A stretch of 64,000 nucleotides of DNA, taken from NCBI GenBank assembly GCA_905221605.1, contig CAJNDS010000363.1, positions 1-64,000 of the forward strand, written 5' to 3'. Below, in pieces: positions 42,311-53,487 of the stretch (position 1 is its first letter; each line of letters opens with the position of its first letter). The position numbers and the translations under genes were made by a program. The notes below the pieces were generated by a model. The model saw only the letters and a program-made list of their open reading frames with translations. It had not been told where the DNA came from and made no database searches. This DNA comes from Symbiodinium natans (lineage: Eukaryota; Sar; Dinophyceae; Suessiales; Symbiodiniaceae).

Positions 42311-42430
42311 ACCCTAAACCCTTGTCTTGTCCAACAGGCAGCTCCGTGGCCTTCTTCTGGGAGCGGTGGGCCCGGCGACAGCTTGAAGCCTCCGACGCGG
42401 AGCTTCGGTGTTGCTTTTTGTGCTCTGCGG
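41853..42430 (+). CDS. Predicted secreted protein, 5' part (4 exons)
   Basis: The start ATG opens MTRSLVVLLVAQVAIGESEE: a basic residue, a hydrophobic core and a small-residue cleavage site, a good signal peptide. Exons 41853-41958, 42048-42105, 42126-42204 and 42338-42430 join in phase with GT donors. The second intron would be only 20 bases, so that join may be wrong. The mature part is Ser/Gly/Pro-rich with a basic segment (STRFNKQFMGKTPQI) and a linker-like exon 4 (PSSGSGGPGDSLKPPTRS). Intron 1 contains a CCCTAAA block and intron 3 is almost entirely CCCTCAA repeats. Function not recognised; the 3' part is not placed. Confidence 0.5.
41999..42044 (-). repeat. CCCTAAA block in an intron
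   Basis: Six units ending directly in CCCAAAG, the acceptor of exon 42048. Confidence 0.9.
42216..42322 (-). repeat. Uniform CCCTCAA variant array
   Basis: About 13 perfect CCCTCAA units flanked by a single CCCTAAA on each side, filling the intron between exons 42126-42204 and 42338-42430. Confidence 0.93.
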
Positions 42431-42907
42431 GTGATTCTCCCCTTTTGGTAGATGGGTTTAGTGTTTACGGTTTTGGGGCCCTCTTCGTACCCTGAATATA
42501 TAAGGCTCCGTATGATAACAGAAACCCCAAAAGGGATCAGATTATAGAGAACCATTCATGTAGAGCCAGCGTGCCGCTCCGTTTTGAAGCTGCTGAAGGC
42601 CATTGACGAACCAGGCTGTGAAACAATGTCTTTGGACCTGTCCAGCAGTTGTCCCGGTCCGTTGCGTCGTTTGAGATTTGTGTGCCGAGCAAGCCCAAAG
42701 CGCTTGCAGCCTTTTGCAGCGAACTGAGCACGACATGCTGGACAGGCTGCTAGATATGACTGAGTCACTGATCACGCAGCTCCAACAGCCCTCGATGATA
42801 AGCCACTCTTTTCCAACTTGGCATCCCTTGTGTGGATCCCTTTTAGGATAAAGAGGGGCTAGGTTAGAACAATCCCCGATTGGTGCGGGGACCTTTCACG
42901 ACTCTTG

Positions 42908-45900
42908 ATGGCCCCGCGCCGCCTATTTGTGACACTGCTCGCGGCCATCGGCGTGCGGAAAGCATTTGCAGCCTGGCAGCGACTGAGGTTTAGGGTTTAG
43001 GGTTTAGGGTTCTCCTGTTTGGAAGAATGTCCTGCCTGTTTACTTGCTTGTCCGAGCTGCCTGCGCTTCCGCGTTGCCGGTGCATGGTCGTCCCCAGCGT
43101 CGCAGGAAGTTTCTTGATGGTAGGGGTATGTCAGGGCACTTTATGATCCACCGTGGCGGTCGTAGTATATGTGACTCTGGTTGGCAGTTTCGGGGGAGAA
43201 GCGCATGAAAATGATATGCTTTAACGAGCTCGCGCTGACATGCGACAGAATGGTGTCGCAGAAGGTGCTGCGGAAGCATAGGCTGTCACTCTACTAAGTT
43301 TGCGCCCTAAACCCTAAACCCCAAACCCAGACCCTAGACCCTAGACCCTAAACCCTAAACCCTACTAAATCCAAAACGCGAAACCGTAAACCCTAAACCC
43401 GAAGCCTCAAAGCGACTCCCATTAGCCTGCTCACGGTTCACATGAGTGAATGCTGAGGTCGGCCCACGAGGCCCGGGCCCTGGGCAGATGCTGAACAGAT
43501 TTGGGGGCTAGGGGTTTTGGGTTTAGGGTTAGGGTTTAGGGTTCAGTGGGTTTACGATATACTACTTTTTTGCCTAACCATAGATATTCTTATTGCCATG
43601 GAACTATTTTTGTAGTTTCTTGGAAAAATAGATATCGTCACTACTGTTTTTTGCCGTTCTGTCTTTTTGTCGACATCTTGAGAGGGATTTTCTCTGGGAA
43701 TCTTGATGGATCCGGTACCACCCTGGGTACACCGGTCTCAGGCGCTGTGACGCCAACTCCATCTCGGATTCCATCCCGCATGTCTCGCTGCTTCTTCGGC
43801 GGGGGTAGTGGCGACTCCCCGGCTCCTCGACCGCAGTCAACAAAGGATACCAAGGTGTTTGAGGGTTTAGGGTTTGAGGGTTTTAGGGTTTTAGGGTTTA
43901 GGGTTTAGGGTTTGATTACACATTCTGCGATCCCGTCATCACCTGCATGCTCCAGCTGCGTGTCGGCCGTGCCGGGCAATCCACATCTTAGGTGGTGGAA
44001 GATAATGCTCCTTCCTGGTCAGACCTTCAGGCCTCACTTGAAGAGCAGTCCACACGGGAGGAGAAGGAGCTTCTATGCTTGAATAATCCGTCGTTTTCGC
44101 GTGCCAGCACCATGAGTTTGCACTTCATGGTTGTGGCGCCTGCTACTGTTGGTAAGGGACACGAAGCCGGTTTGTTTCCATCAGCGCCCTTTTGTGTGCT
44201 CGCAGGAATTCCGACCGAAGCTGTCAAAAGGACAGGTGCCGAATGCAATGGCCAACCTCCGCGTCTTCGACAAGGCCGGCCTTTGATCGCCTTCGTGGCT
44301 TGATGGTCTACCTTTATATACTTAAGAGTGCTCTATGATTTACGATTAGGTGTATACATACACATATATAGAATGTACACACACACACACATGTGGAACC
44401 TCCTCCTCCTCCGTTGCACGCCAGCCATTTCGCTTCATCCTTGCCTTGTGATGATGGCCCGTGGGACTATGCTTTCGTAATGTAACCCTAAACCCTAAAC
44501 CCTAAACCCTAAACCCTAAACCCTAAACCGTAAACCCTGAATGTAACCTTGAAACCGCCCCCAAAGTTTGCAGGATTCAGAGTCGGCAAAGCGCGTGACT
44601 CTCTACCGGGATTCTGCGTCCTGGTGCCCATACTGCCACAAGGTGCTCGCTTGGTTGGCACATGTGTGTTTGTGTGACATGAATGACCTGATGCTTATAT
44701 AGCAATCGGAACTCATCGCCTCAAAAGAAGTAACCATGATTCGACAAGTGCAGCCGACGTTGAATAGAGGAGGGAGGCGCCTCCAAGTAGAGCGAAAGGG
44801 GAGATGGCGGGATGCCCTGTTGCCTTCCCTTTGGGTTGTACAATTTAGTGGTAGGTAACGCTCGTTTCGGAACACCGCAGGATGCTTCGACCCAGGCTTA
44901 TGGGCTTCCGAGATGCCACACGACGCTGCTACCATCAGTGGCTCTAACTCTCATGCTACCTACAAGGTGCCAAAAGTAGTGCCATGAAGCCTCATCATAA
45001 ATGGGCAGGTACCGAATGGCGGGGGTGGGTGTTTGAGAAGCGGCTAAACTACTGAATATCAGCCCATGGAAGCAGGTGTGGATGTTGCTTGAAGAGAAGC
45101 AGATTCCGTACAATGTCAAGAGAGCCGCTGTCTTGCAAGAGTGCCGGCGGCCATCTGCTAGGCATGTGGGATGCTGCGGAGCTTAGGTCAACATGGCCTG
45201 CTATGGGAACAAGCCACCGGACTTCCTCGCACTTCAGCCGAACGGCCAGATCCCGGTGGCCGTGATCGACGGCGAAGTGCTGAGGCCTGCCACGATGTGA
45301 TCGGAGATTTTTTTTTTTTGGGGGGGGGGGGGGAATTTCCGGGACAGTTCACGTAGAACAGTGGTGGTTCTGAAGTTCCTTTCTTGCGGTTTGCGTGTCC
45401 CAGAAACTCGCCATTCATCTGGAAGCAGTGCCGTTTCTGATGGCCATCCTTGGTGAAGAAAACACCGGACATCAGCTTGAGATATGACTGTTTGCTCCCA
45501 ACCTCAATGCCACCCTGGAAACGAGTGCCCCGGAACAAAGGAGAAGCGAACCAGTTCACTTCAGACTCTGCAAGCAACCAAAAGCTGCCATTGCTGCCAT
45601 GGAGGTCATCTGATGCCATCATCGACCGTGGCTGAGCTTTGTCGGATTGTCTTGATGGCGGAGAGTCTCCCATAGTCCCTAAATCCTAAACCCTAAACTT
45701 TAAATCCTTCAACCCTGAACCCCTGAACCCTAAAACCCTAAACCTGTGGAAGAGCATGTGCCAGGTATTCTGCACATGAAAGGGCAGAGCTCGGAGGTTG
45801 ATCAGGACGGGACCTTCGAGTTTTTTGAGCACGTGAAAGAATGGTTTAGGGTTTAGGGTTTAGGGTTTAAGGTTGAGGAGGAATTGGATGGTGGTGGCCT

Positions 45901-48900
45901 GCTCGGGCCCTTGGCCTGAAGGCCTTGGACCCCTTCGACGATCCGCAGAGCACGCAGCTCGGCACGCTTCTTGGAGTCTGCGGTCCCTTGCTCCTTCCCC
46001 AGGTAGGAACTTGGGATGTTCCCCTGTATACTAAGAGGGATTATCGTACTCTCTAATATAACCCTGACTAGGGACTGTTAGTATAAGGGGGAACATCCCA
46101 AGTAGGAACCACAATCCCAGGGGTGGTTCTTGAGCAAAAGCAGAGACCTCTCACTCTTCATTTAGCAAGGAAGGCAGGACATCCCCTCTAGTGCACCTCT
46201 CCTCTGGAAACCTCAAGACATGGCCTTTTGAAGCATCCTGGAGTGCTAAGAGTGCCAAATCCTAGGTAGGATAAGGGGTTGCCCCTTAAAGGGGAACCCT
46301 TCTTAGCAAGGGTCCCCCCTAATCCTATCCTATTACTTCAAGGAACCTGCTTCGCCTGGAGCGCCAGCTCTTTTCGGCCTGGCTGGGTTGGCTTTGTCGT
46401 GGTGGCGGGCGGCCGGACTTCGAGCGCACCCTGCAGAAGGCGCGAGGGCTCTTCGTGCGCGCGCCATACCCTGAGGGTCCTGAAAGCTGGCAGCTTCGTA
46501 GCCAGAAGAGATGGCATGTCTCATGTGGCACAATTCAGGGGACGAGCTTTCATGAAGCCTCTGTTTAGTGGACTAGCCATTGAAGGCAGCGCATTCCACA
46601 CGCATTGCGTGAGGTAGAAGACACGTTGAGTTCGAGAAGCAGTGGCCCGTACTTTCTTGGCGACCGCTTCTCGCTGGTCGACATCATGTGCCTCTCTCAA
46701 GATCCAGCTTCTCCTCTGCCGATGTCTTTTTTAGCGGATGTCTCTTTTCCAGCCGTGATCCAATGTTATGCACCTTATGGCAATGCAGGCAGCAGGCCCT
46801 CGTCAAAAATCAAGCACAGTCTAGCTGGAGCCATGTCACTTTTGTGATGCGGTCGAGGGGCGTCTGTCGCTGTACTCTCGCACGCAGCCAGGGAATCCGT
46901 TGCCCTGGCTGGCTACGTGAAAGAATCCGCATGAATCCGCAATCCAAGCAGGGCCTGGGCTTGGGGGGCCCTGGCACTGTAATCTCCAAACGCCCCTTGT
47001 AGCAACAAGCAAACTTCTGTGGTCTCGAAAGGGTTTAAAGAGCCAGCTTTGGTACCGTTCGCCGGGTAATGCCAAGGATTAGCAGACAGGAAAAGGCCGG
47101 CAGGCTCCGGGAGGCTTTAGGAGGATGTTGGGACGAACTGGAAGAGAGCATGGCATGGAAGAGTCCCAAAACGTCTTATTTGCGCATCCAGTATTTCAGA
47201 ACTTCTGAGTAAACAGCAAGATTCGATAAGCTCCGTGCACTGTCTTGCACAGCCAACATGTTGGCGAGGTATGCTCCCTTCATTGAGCGAGCTGTTGCTT
47301 CGCTGGCATACTTCAAGGCCCACAGTACGGTTTCGCAACAGTTTGATATAAGTTCTTTGGGGGTGAGCTGTTCGGTCGCCACTATCAGTATCAGTGTGAC
47401 ATGCAGCCGACGGAAGAAGAAGAAGAACTAAGAAGAAGAAGAAGAAGAGAAGAAGAGGAGCGTCCGAGGTGGGAGTCAGGAGTGCACAGGTCAGGCGGGG
47501 CGGGATGATAAGTGTCACATATCTCGGCTAGCTCGGTCTGCAGGTGCCCTATGCTCCCACAGCGCACGTACTGACGGGTGCGCTCTCGTGCTCGGTCGAG
47601 GGATGTCTCGGCCGGCGAAGAGAGTGAGACAGAGCGAGGGAGGGGAGGGAGGGAGGGAGAGAAAGTGGAGAACATGGATAAAGTGTAATGATGCATGAGG
47701 GACTTGGAAGTATGAAGCCATCTGTAGCGTCACAGCTGCTGGCGGCCAATAGTTCTCAAGGCATCACCCAGTCAACTCATTGCCTAAACCCTAAACCGTA
47801 AACCCTAAACCCTAAACCCCAAACCCTAAACCCTAAACCCTAAACCGAAGGGCTACAACATTCGGGACGCGGCGGCCTTTCCAGCAATCAGCGCCTGGTT
47901 TGATGCCATGGAATCGTGGCTGAGCAGCACCGCATGGGTAAGAACTTGAAGGTGTCCTTTGCTTGGCATGAGTATGGCTTTTCATGTTGACCTTTGCAGC
48001 ATCTGCCGGGCCTGCCCCCCTGTTGTTGGCAGAACAAATGCAGTAAGGCGGGCCAGCTACAGGGCCGCCAAGTCCGACTACTACACCCACGCGCATGACC
48101 ACCTCTACGGTGTTTGACGAGTTTTTTTTGCCCAGACTCAAGCTTGTGCTCATCTACTTGTCGCCCCTGTGCTTTTCTTGCTGCTCGATGCTCTCTTGAC
48201 GTGTAGCTTTTGTGAGCAAAATGGTAAGAAGGATGGAAGACACGATGACGACATGATGCCCCCAAAGTTTCAGCAGTTGTTTCGCAGCTGCTCCCATGCC
48301 AGGACTTGCCTCCGCAACTGGGAGGCTGCAACGCAGAAAGTGGCGGCAAGGCCCAAGCCGTTTGATCTGCCCATGCCTTCCCCCTTGTCTTCCCCCTTTG
48401 CTTCACAAGATCTTGTGTTGACCTGCTCACAAAGCGGGTATGGGGCCTTGAGATATACTCCGGCATGCCATTGCAGTGACTGCTGAGCTTGCTGCTGTTT
48501 TATCGTTGCATCACATCATATATTTTTATTCAGTATATATAATGCAATGTCACGAAAGCTAGCTCCTTGGAGCTCGCGAGAGTTGTCGTTTACAAGAATT
48601 CTCTCTAGTGTTCAGCTGGGTCAAGAAGCGACTCCGACCCTTAAGTGGTCTGAAAATCAAAGAGATAAAGGGCTGTGGAGGGGGGGGGCCCCTTATAAGA
48701 TTGACAAAATCAATCTTAAGGTGTCCCCCCCCCCCCCCCCCCTCCTTTCAGGGTCGCCTTAATTTTCTGGGCCCCCCCCAGGCTTCCCCCTCCGTCTTGG
48801 TCAGGCCCTGTTGTCGAGCTGTAAGGCCCCGGGATGAGCATTCGAATCCGCAGCTTCCGACAGCTCTTGACTGCTGCGTGTCCCATCATGTTTCGTTTTG

Positions 48901-49051
48901 CTTACACCGATTCGGCAGTCCCGTCCTGCTCGGCTGCGCTGCTGCGCCTGCGCTTCTCCTGCCTGACTCGAAAAAAGCTTGCTTGTCAGCCGCGTTTCTA
49001 GCTTTCGTGGCCCCGATCTCAAGTAGAATAGTTGTAGAATAGTTGTGCATT

Positions 49052-49103
<52 letters not shown>

Positions 49104-49489
49104 TGTATGTATGTATGTATGTATGTATGTATGTATGTATATTCTGTCATGGGTAGACAGCTCTCATCATCTGCGCTGCGGCTCGACGTGCACTTCCCGG
49201 ACTCGGGTGGCTATATACCATATAGGTACATGGTATCTTATGTTCTTTGGTATGAGATTGTAGACATGACATTCTATTCCATGTGTCCATGGTGTGATAT
49301 GGGACTTTGCACCTTGTTGAGGCAGCCCGCGAAGACATTGACGGCCGTGCCTGGAAGACCTTTGGCTTGTGCATCAGTATCTTACATCTGTCGCCTTTCT
49401 CCTTGTTTAGAGCTTTGAGAAGACTCTGTCGTTCGAATTGTGATTTCTTTGGCGTCTCCTCGCTTTCAGCGGCACGACCGTATTCGGGA

Positions 49490-49524
<35 letters not shown>

Positions 49525-50074
49525 TGTGTGTGTGTGCCCCAGCTGCGTCGTTCGGAGTCAAGGCTCCCTCTGGAGGCGGACGTCATTGAGCCCGAGTGGT
49601 CGTGGATTTCCTCGGCCGAGGTGCCCGGTCTCGCATCACGGTAGCTGGGAAGAGCTGGGAAGTCGTCATGGTTTGGCAACACCAACAGTTGGCTTCGCAC
49701 AAGCTAAGGGGTTTAGGGTTTAAGGGGTTTAGGGTTTAGGGTTCAGGGTGCAGACACATCTTGTGTGCTTGGCTCCTTGATGCATCGAGGCTCGTCGCGA
49801 AGCAGCAGAGCGGTTGATCAACAACCACGAGGCAGAACATGGAGCACTGGGTGTATCGTGATCAGATGCGGGTTGCCGGATAGCCCTTGGGGTACCTATT
49901 TTGGAGTACCCGTTTTGGGATGCCTATTTCGGGGTGCCTATTTTGGGGTACCAGTTTTGGGGTGCCTCTTTCGGGGTGCCTAGAATCAGGATTAGCAGGT
50001 GCATATAAGGTGCCCTTGCATGAGGACATGCCCAGATGCCCTCACACGGTTGCTTGTGAAGGGGCCACAATAGA

Positions 50075-50119
<45 letters not shown>

Positions 50120-52515
50120 ACCCTAAACCCTAAACCCTAAACCCTAAACCCTAAACCCTAAACCCTGAACCCTAAACCCTAAACCCTAAACCCTAAACCC
50201 TAAACCCTAAACCCGAAAGACTTCCTGGGAATCCCATGCCTTGAGCCTGCCTCTTCACAAGTGGCGAGCGGGAACCTGGGAAGCTGCATTTTGGAGAACA
50301 TCACGGGTTTACCCCAAGAGACCGATCCAAACCCTGTCTCACAACTATATACTATAGACAAACTGTGCATAAATGTATATATATTTGCACATACATACAT
50401 ACATATATATATATATATGTATATACATATACATATATTTGTGTCTGTTACTTCTAGGCATTCTTTAGTTATCAGGAACCTGAAGACGTGCGGGGCTGAG
50501 AGGCTGTGGCTCGCTTTGCCTCGCGCGCGCGGTCTGGACCTGGCCTCGTGGCAGCATCGGGGGAACAGGGTTTAGGGTTTAGGGTTTAGGTTGTAGGGTT
50601 TGAGGTTTACGGTTTACGGTTTAGGGTTTAGGGCTCCCAGTTGAGATTCGGCCCTTCACTCTCTGCACGCCCTTATTTGGGGGTTTGCGAAAAGAGGGGA
50701 CCCCCAACATAGATCCCGTAATAGTAGGATCCCCTTATAATAAGGACCTCAGTAGGGTACCCTAATTTCGAAAAACCCCCATTTTGTGCCGAGGATTTCC
50801 ACCTGCATGGGCTGAGCTGTCCGACCCCAATGTGACTTAGCTAGAAGCATTCCTGTGTGCATTCGCACTTTGTCGTTGCTTTTGCGGCAGGCTGCTTTGT
50901 TGAAAAGGCCTGCCGCCGTACTCCGCTGTGTCGCAGGCGAAGCCCGCAGAGAAGTGGGTCTCCACCGTGGACCTGTCCCGACCTGAGCAGAATAGCTTGA
51001 GGCCACAGCTGCTATCAGTTCATATCATAGCAGTGTATGCTTACATTTCATATTGTCGTATTCTTATTTATCGTCTTAGCAGTTTTCTTATTTTACAGAC
51101 ATCGTTCTTATCTTGATGGTTATAAGGTCTTTGAACATATTGAAGATGTTGGATTTGTTTCGCTGGTGCACAGCCCTCAAAATTCATGTGCTACTCATCT
51201 TCCATAGACGTCTGTGCGAGCACATCAGCGCCCGCTAGAAAAATAGTAGATTGTTATTTAGGATGTTCCCCCCTGAAACTAACAGTCCCCAAAAGGGATT
51301 ATAATAAGGGGTTACTCTAATCCCTATGAAGGACTGGTAGTACAAGGGGGGAACAGACCCTAAACCCTAAACCCTAAACCCTAAACCCTAAACCCTAAAC
51401 CCTAAACCCTAAACCCTAAACCCTAAACCCTAAACGCTAAACCCTAAACCCTAAACCCTAAACCCTAAACCCTAAACCCTAAACCCTAAACCCTAAACCC
51501 TACATTTCATACTCTTCCAACCTTGGACTCCAGGTTTCTCCGTCACGCCGTGGATATGCTGTTGGCTGGCGATGCCGCAGCTGCCGACCGCCCCTTGCTT
51601 AGGGTTTAGGGTTTAGGGTTTAGGGTTTAGGGTGCTTGTTCTCTGTGATTCCCCAATGTAGGGGTTTAGGGCTTAGTGGTTTTGGGGGTTTAGGGGTTTT
51701 GGGGCTTAGAGTTTTGGGGTTTAGAGGTTCGGGGTTTAGGGGTTTAGGGGTTTAGGGTTTAAGGGTTTAGGGATTCCCCGCTGTTTTGTCCAACTCCGGG
51801 CACCGATTCAGAGTCCTTATCTGGCCCGAGTAGTACTTAGTACCTTCAAGGAACACAGCTGTGAACCGGTACGTGCGGGTTGGTTGTTGTAACATGGACA
51901 TCCTGTGCTCAGAGCCTCGTGTGCACGTCTGAGCACTCCCTGCACTTTCAGACAGCAAAAGGGCTTTCAGAATCCCATTTGAACCCCTAAACCCCCAAAC
52001 CCCGAAGCCCCTAAACCCCCCAAATTTGTGCATGCACAGCGATGGCTTGCTGTACTTGGCCTAGGCGATGATGCTGATCCCAAGCGCTCGGCCGCATGGG
52101 AGGCCAGTGTGCAGAGTGGCTGTGGAGCAGGAGTGTCCTAGGAGCCTGCCTCTTCTTTTGGGGCGTTCCTTCCTGCATGGGAGCTGCGGTCGAAAGCATT
52201 CAGCGAGCTCGTGGCTGGGATGGCAGGCTGCCCAGAAGAGCATGCAGTCTCTGAAGGGCGACGATCGCCTCTTGACAAGATCTTCAAGAGTCTGCCTGCC
52301 CTGGCTGTCCATCCGGCAATGATTGGAGCACTGTAGGCTTTTTCACGTGTCTCTGATTCTTGCAGCTAGTCGTCACAGTCCTCACATCTGAATCTTGCCT
52401 CAAGCAGGCACAAAAACTGCCAGATCCCAGAAGCAGTCGCGGGACAGTGAAATCTCGCTGTGATCCCAAGGAAGTGACCTTGCAGACTGTCTGCGCTACC
52501 TGCAACAGCGAATAG
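42908..52515 (+). CDS. Glutathione S-transferase-like protein, about 20 exons
   Basis: Start exon 42908-42987 encodes MAPRRLFVTLLAAIGVRKAF, a signal-peptide-like leader; it joins in phase to 43683-43854. Then 43992-44066, 44206-44274, 44574-44642, 45076-45123, 45187-45276; 46343-46454, 46614-46687; 47851-47915, 48048-about 48110; 49322-49356, 49563-49620, 49790-49831, 50503-50569, 50794-50831, 50937-50974, 51534-51603 and perhaps 52142-52327 with 52366-52515 (stop TAG). The thioredoxin-fold half carries RDSASWCPYCHKVWMLLEEK with a CPYC active-site motif, and later QIPVAVIDGE. The helical C-half carries RLERQLFSAWLGWL, GPYFLGDRFSLVDI, AISAWFDAMESR, KSDYYTHAHD and REAAERLINNHE. This order matches an algal/plant GST-like family. 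Exons are missing near 45.3-46.3, 46.7-47.8 and 48.1-49.3 kb. Donors include GT, GC and GA. A leader suggests plastid or secretory targeting. The last two exons are least certain. Confidence 0.75.
42988..43012 (+). repeat. TTTAGGG block starting at a donor
   Basis: Three and a half units. The donor of the GST leader exon (CTGAG|GTTTAGGG) is its first GT. Confidence 0.85.
43304..43545. repeat. CCCTAAA then TTTAGGG blocks, opposed
   Basis: Degenerate CCCTAAA at 43304-43406 and TTTAGGG at 43518-43543, both in the first GST intron. Confidence 0.85.
43860..43913 (+). repeat. TTTAGGG block next to a donor
   Basis: Begins six bases after the AAG|GTGTTT donor of exon 43683-43854. Confidence 0.88.
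44485..44538 (-). repeat. CCCTAAA block
   Basis: Eight units in the intron before the CPYC exon, ending 35 bases before its acceptor. Confidence 0.9.
45300..45680 (-). pseudogene. Minus-strand coding-like insert in a GST intron
   Basis: On the minus strand an open frame reads MASDDLHGSNGSFWLLAESE and on past FFTKDGHQKRHCFQMNGEFL, then runs into a C tract and A tract (45311-45335 on the plus strand: T run, G run). A gene fragment followed by an A-rich tail, antisense in an intron, suggests a retrocopy. Source gene unknown. Confidence 0.35.
45680..45872. repeat. Opposed telomere-like blocks
   Basis: Degenerate CCCTAAA at 45680-45746 and TTTAGGG at 45841-45872. A possible exon between them (FEFFEHVKEW) would end at TG|GTTTAGGG. 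Confidence 0.8.
46011..46101. mobile_element. MITE with 8-bp target duplication, TTGGGATGTTCCCC family
   Basis: 91 bp. Terminal inverted repeats TTGGGATGTTCCCC and GGGGAACATCCCAA are perfect over 14 bases. The 8-bp direct repeat GTAGGAAC lies on both sides (46003-46010, 46102-46109). Upstream, an open frame ends CCCCAG at the GT of the left duplication. Confidence 0.9.
46263..46332. mobile_element. Hairpin element just before a GST acceptor
   Basis: TAGGTAGGATAAGGGG pairs with CCCCTAATCCTATCCTA. The acceptor TTACTTCAAG of exon 46343 begins at its right edge. Confidence 0.7.
47411..47462. repeat. GAAGAA-rich tract
   Basis: Short (GAA)n runs in a GST intron. The minus strand next to it has an open frame (47176-47382, around TVLWALKYASEATARSMKGA) that may be another antisense insert. 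Confidence 0.7.
47784..47846 (-). repeat. CCCTAAA block touching an acceptor
   Basis: Nine units ending CCCTAAACCGAAG, where the final AG is the acceptor of GST exon 47851. Confidence 0.92.
48668..48745. mobile_element. Hairpin flanked by G and C runs
   Basis: G run, CCCCTTATAAGATTGA, CAAAA, TCAATCTTAAGGTG, C run of 18. A near-perfect stem-loop. Confidence 0.65.
49060..49140. repeat. (TATG)n microsatellite
   Basis: About 17 TATG units after a short TA run. Confidence 0.95.
49493..49536. repeat. (GT)n microsatellite in a GST intron
   Basis: About 20 GT units, just upstream of CCCCAG and of exon 49563. Confidence 0.93.
49708..49752 (+). repeat. TTTAGGG-like block
   Basis: Five irregular units in the intron before exon 49790. 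Confidence 0.8.
50078..50216 (-). repeat. CCCTCAA then CCCTAAA array
   Basis: Six CCCTCAA units followed by about 13 CCCTAAA units, in a GST intron. Confidence 0.93.
50570..50635 (+). repeat. TTTAGGG array starting at a GST donor
   Basis: The donor CAGG|GTTTAGGG is the first repeat unit. Phase of exons 50503-50569 and 50794-50831 agrees with this cut. Confidence 0.88.
50679..50780. mobile_element. Hairpin element, GGGGGTTTACGA family, copy 2
   Basis: Ends GGGGGTTTGCGAAA and TTTCGAAAAACCCCC. The acceptor TTGTGCCGAG of GST exon 50794 begins three bases after it. Confidence 0.75.
51258..51355. mobile_element. Hairpin element, TTGGGATGTTCCCC family, degraded copy
   Basis: Ends TTTAGGATGTTCCCCCC and GGGGGGAACA. 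Internal AACAGTCCC and TAATCCC motifs match the other copies. The right terminal bases are lost where the CCCTAAA array begins. Confidence 0.65.
51356..51502 (-). repeat. CCCTAAA array
   Basis: 21 units with one CGCTAAA, ending 31 bases before the acceptor of exon 51534. Confidence 0.95.
51604..51776 (+). repeat. TTTAGGG array then degenerate GGGTTTAGGGG block
   Basis: 51604-51635 starts exactly at the donor AGG|GTTTAGGG of exon 51534-51603. A second, looser block (TTTAGGGG, TTTTGGGG) covers 51660-51776. Confidence 0.88.
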
Positions 52516-52565
52516 GCACGGGGAGGGACAAGGTGGGCTAGATTTGGGAGGTTCGCACAGTAGAT

Positions 52566-52812
52566 GCAAAACGCCCAGCCTTTGCCTTTCTTCAGCTTCC
52601 TAGAACCGTGTACAATGTACCCCCTCCCCCCCAACTCCGTACTGGCAGCAAAAGAGAGAGTCCGACTTTGTTCCGGCTGTTCTTCTGTGGATTCTTTGAA
52701 GGAGTTCCGCGCGACATGTCCCTCAACGCAGCGAGACGCCTGCGCGGGGAGCTGGGGCCTCTTGGCCAAAGGCGCATGCCAGTCCCTGATAGCCGAGCAT
52801 GGAAGACGTTAG
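52566..52812 (+). CDS. Coding-like stretch, frame unresolved
   Basis: After a TTCTTCAG acceptor (52585) two plus frames are open. One is cysteine-rich (RVRLCSGCSSVDSLKEFRAT) ending TAG at 52812; the other reads LFRLFFCGFFEGVPRDMSLN and continues to the next telomere-like block. Confidence 0.3.
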
Positions 52813-52900
52813 GGTGTAGGGTTTGGGGTCTAGGGTTTAGGTCTTGCTAAGGAATGTTTGCGCCTGGAGGCCCATGAAGAGTTATGAACAGCTGCGATCC

Positions 52901-53001
52901 CTGAACCCTAAACCCTCCCTAAACCCTCCCTAAACCCTAAACCCTAAACCCTAAACCCTAAACCCTAAACCCTGAACCCCAAACCCTAAACCCAAAACCC
53001 C
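52901..53001 (-). repeat. CCCTAAA array with CCCTCCCTAAA units
   Basis: About 13 units; the first two are extended by CCCT. Confidence 0.9.
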
Positions 53002-53361
53002 TTTTGGAAGCCCAGGAAGATGATCGCAGCGCTGTAACGCCGACTCTGACGAAGGCAACGGGCAGCACGGAATCATGTCGGCTCATGTGCTTCGCATCAT
53101 CCTACATTAAGGGGTACCCCCAGAATGGACCCTTATTCTTATCCCTCTAGATAGGCCCCTATATGCTCATATATATAGGGGTATGACTACAGTTTTTGAT
53201 GATTGACCACACTTCAGTTTTTGCAACTTTGTTCAAGGGAACGTTTATACTAGAACCTACGGCAAGGACCCCCCTCCCCCCGACAGAACAGGTATCCCAA
53301 TTTGGAGCAAACCCCAATATCTCTCTCTGACATCTTGTAGGCAGCCTCCTCTTAAAGCAAC

Positions 53362-53487
53362 ATGTCGCAAGTTAACGAGCCGGCAAGGACCCAGCAGAGC
53401 GCTCTGCCCGTCCATGAGTGGCCTAAGATCGTGAAAGTGGCAGTGCCTGTGACTGGCCGCGGCAAGCAGTTGCTCTTCAGGGATTGA
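53362..53487 (+). CDS. Short ORF or first exon, 41 codons
   Basis: MSQVNEPARTQQSALPVHEW and on to GRGKQLLFRD, then TGA. A pyrimidine tract with CATCTTGTAG ends 22 bases before the ATG, a good candidate for a spliced-leader acceptor. Function unknown. Confidence 0.4.
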   Translation: MSQVNEPARTQQSALPVHEWPKIVKVAVPVTGRGKQLLFRD

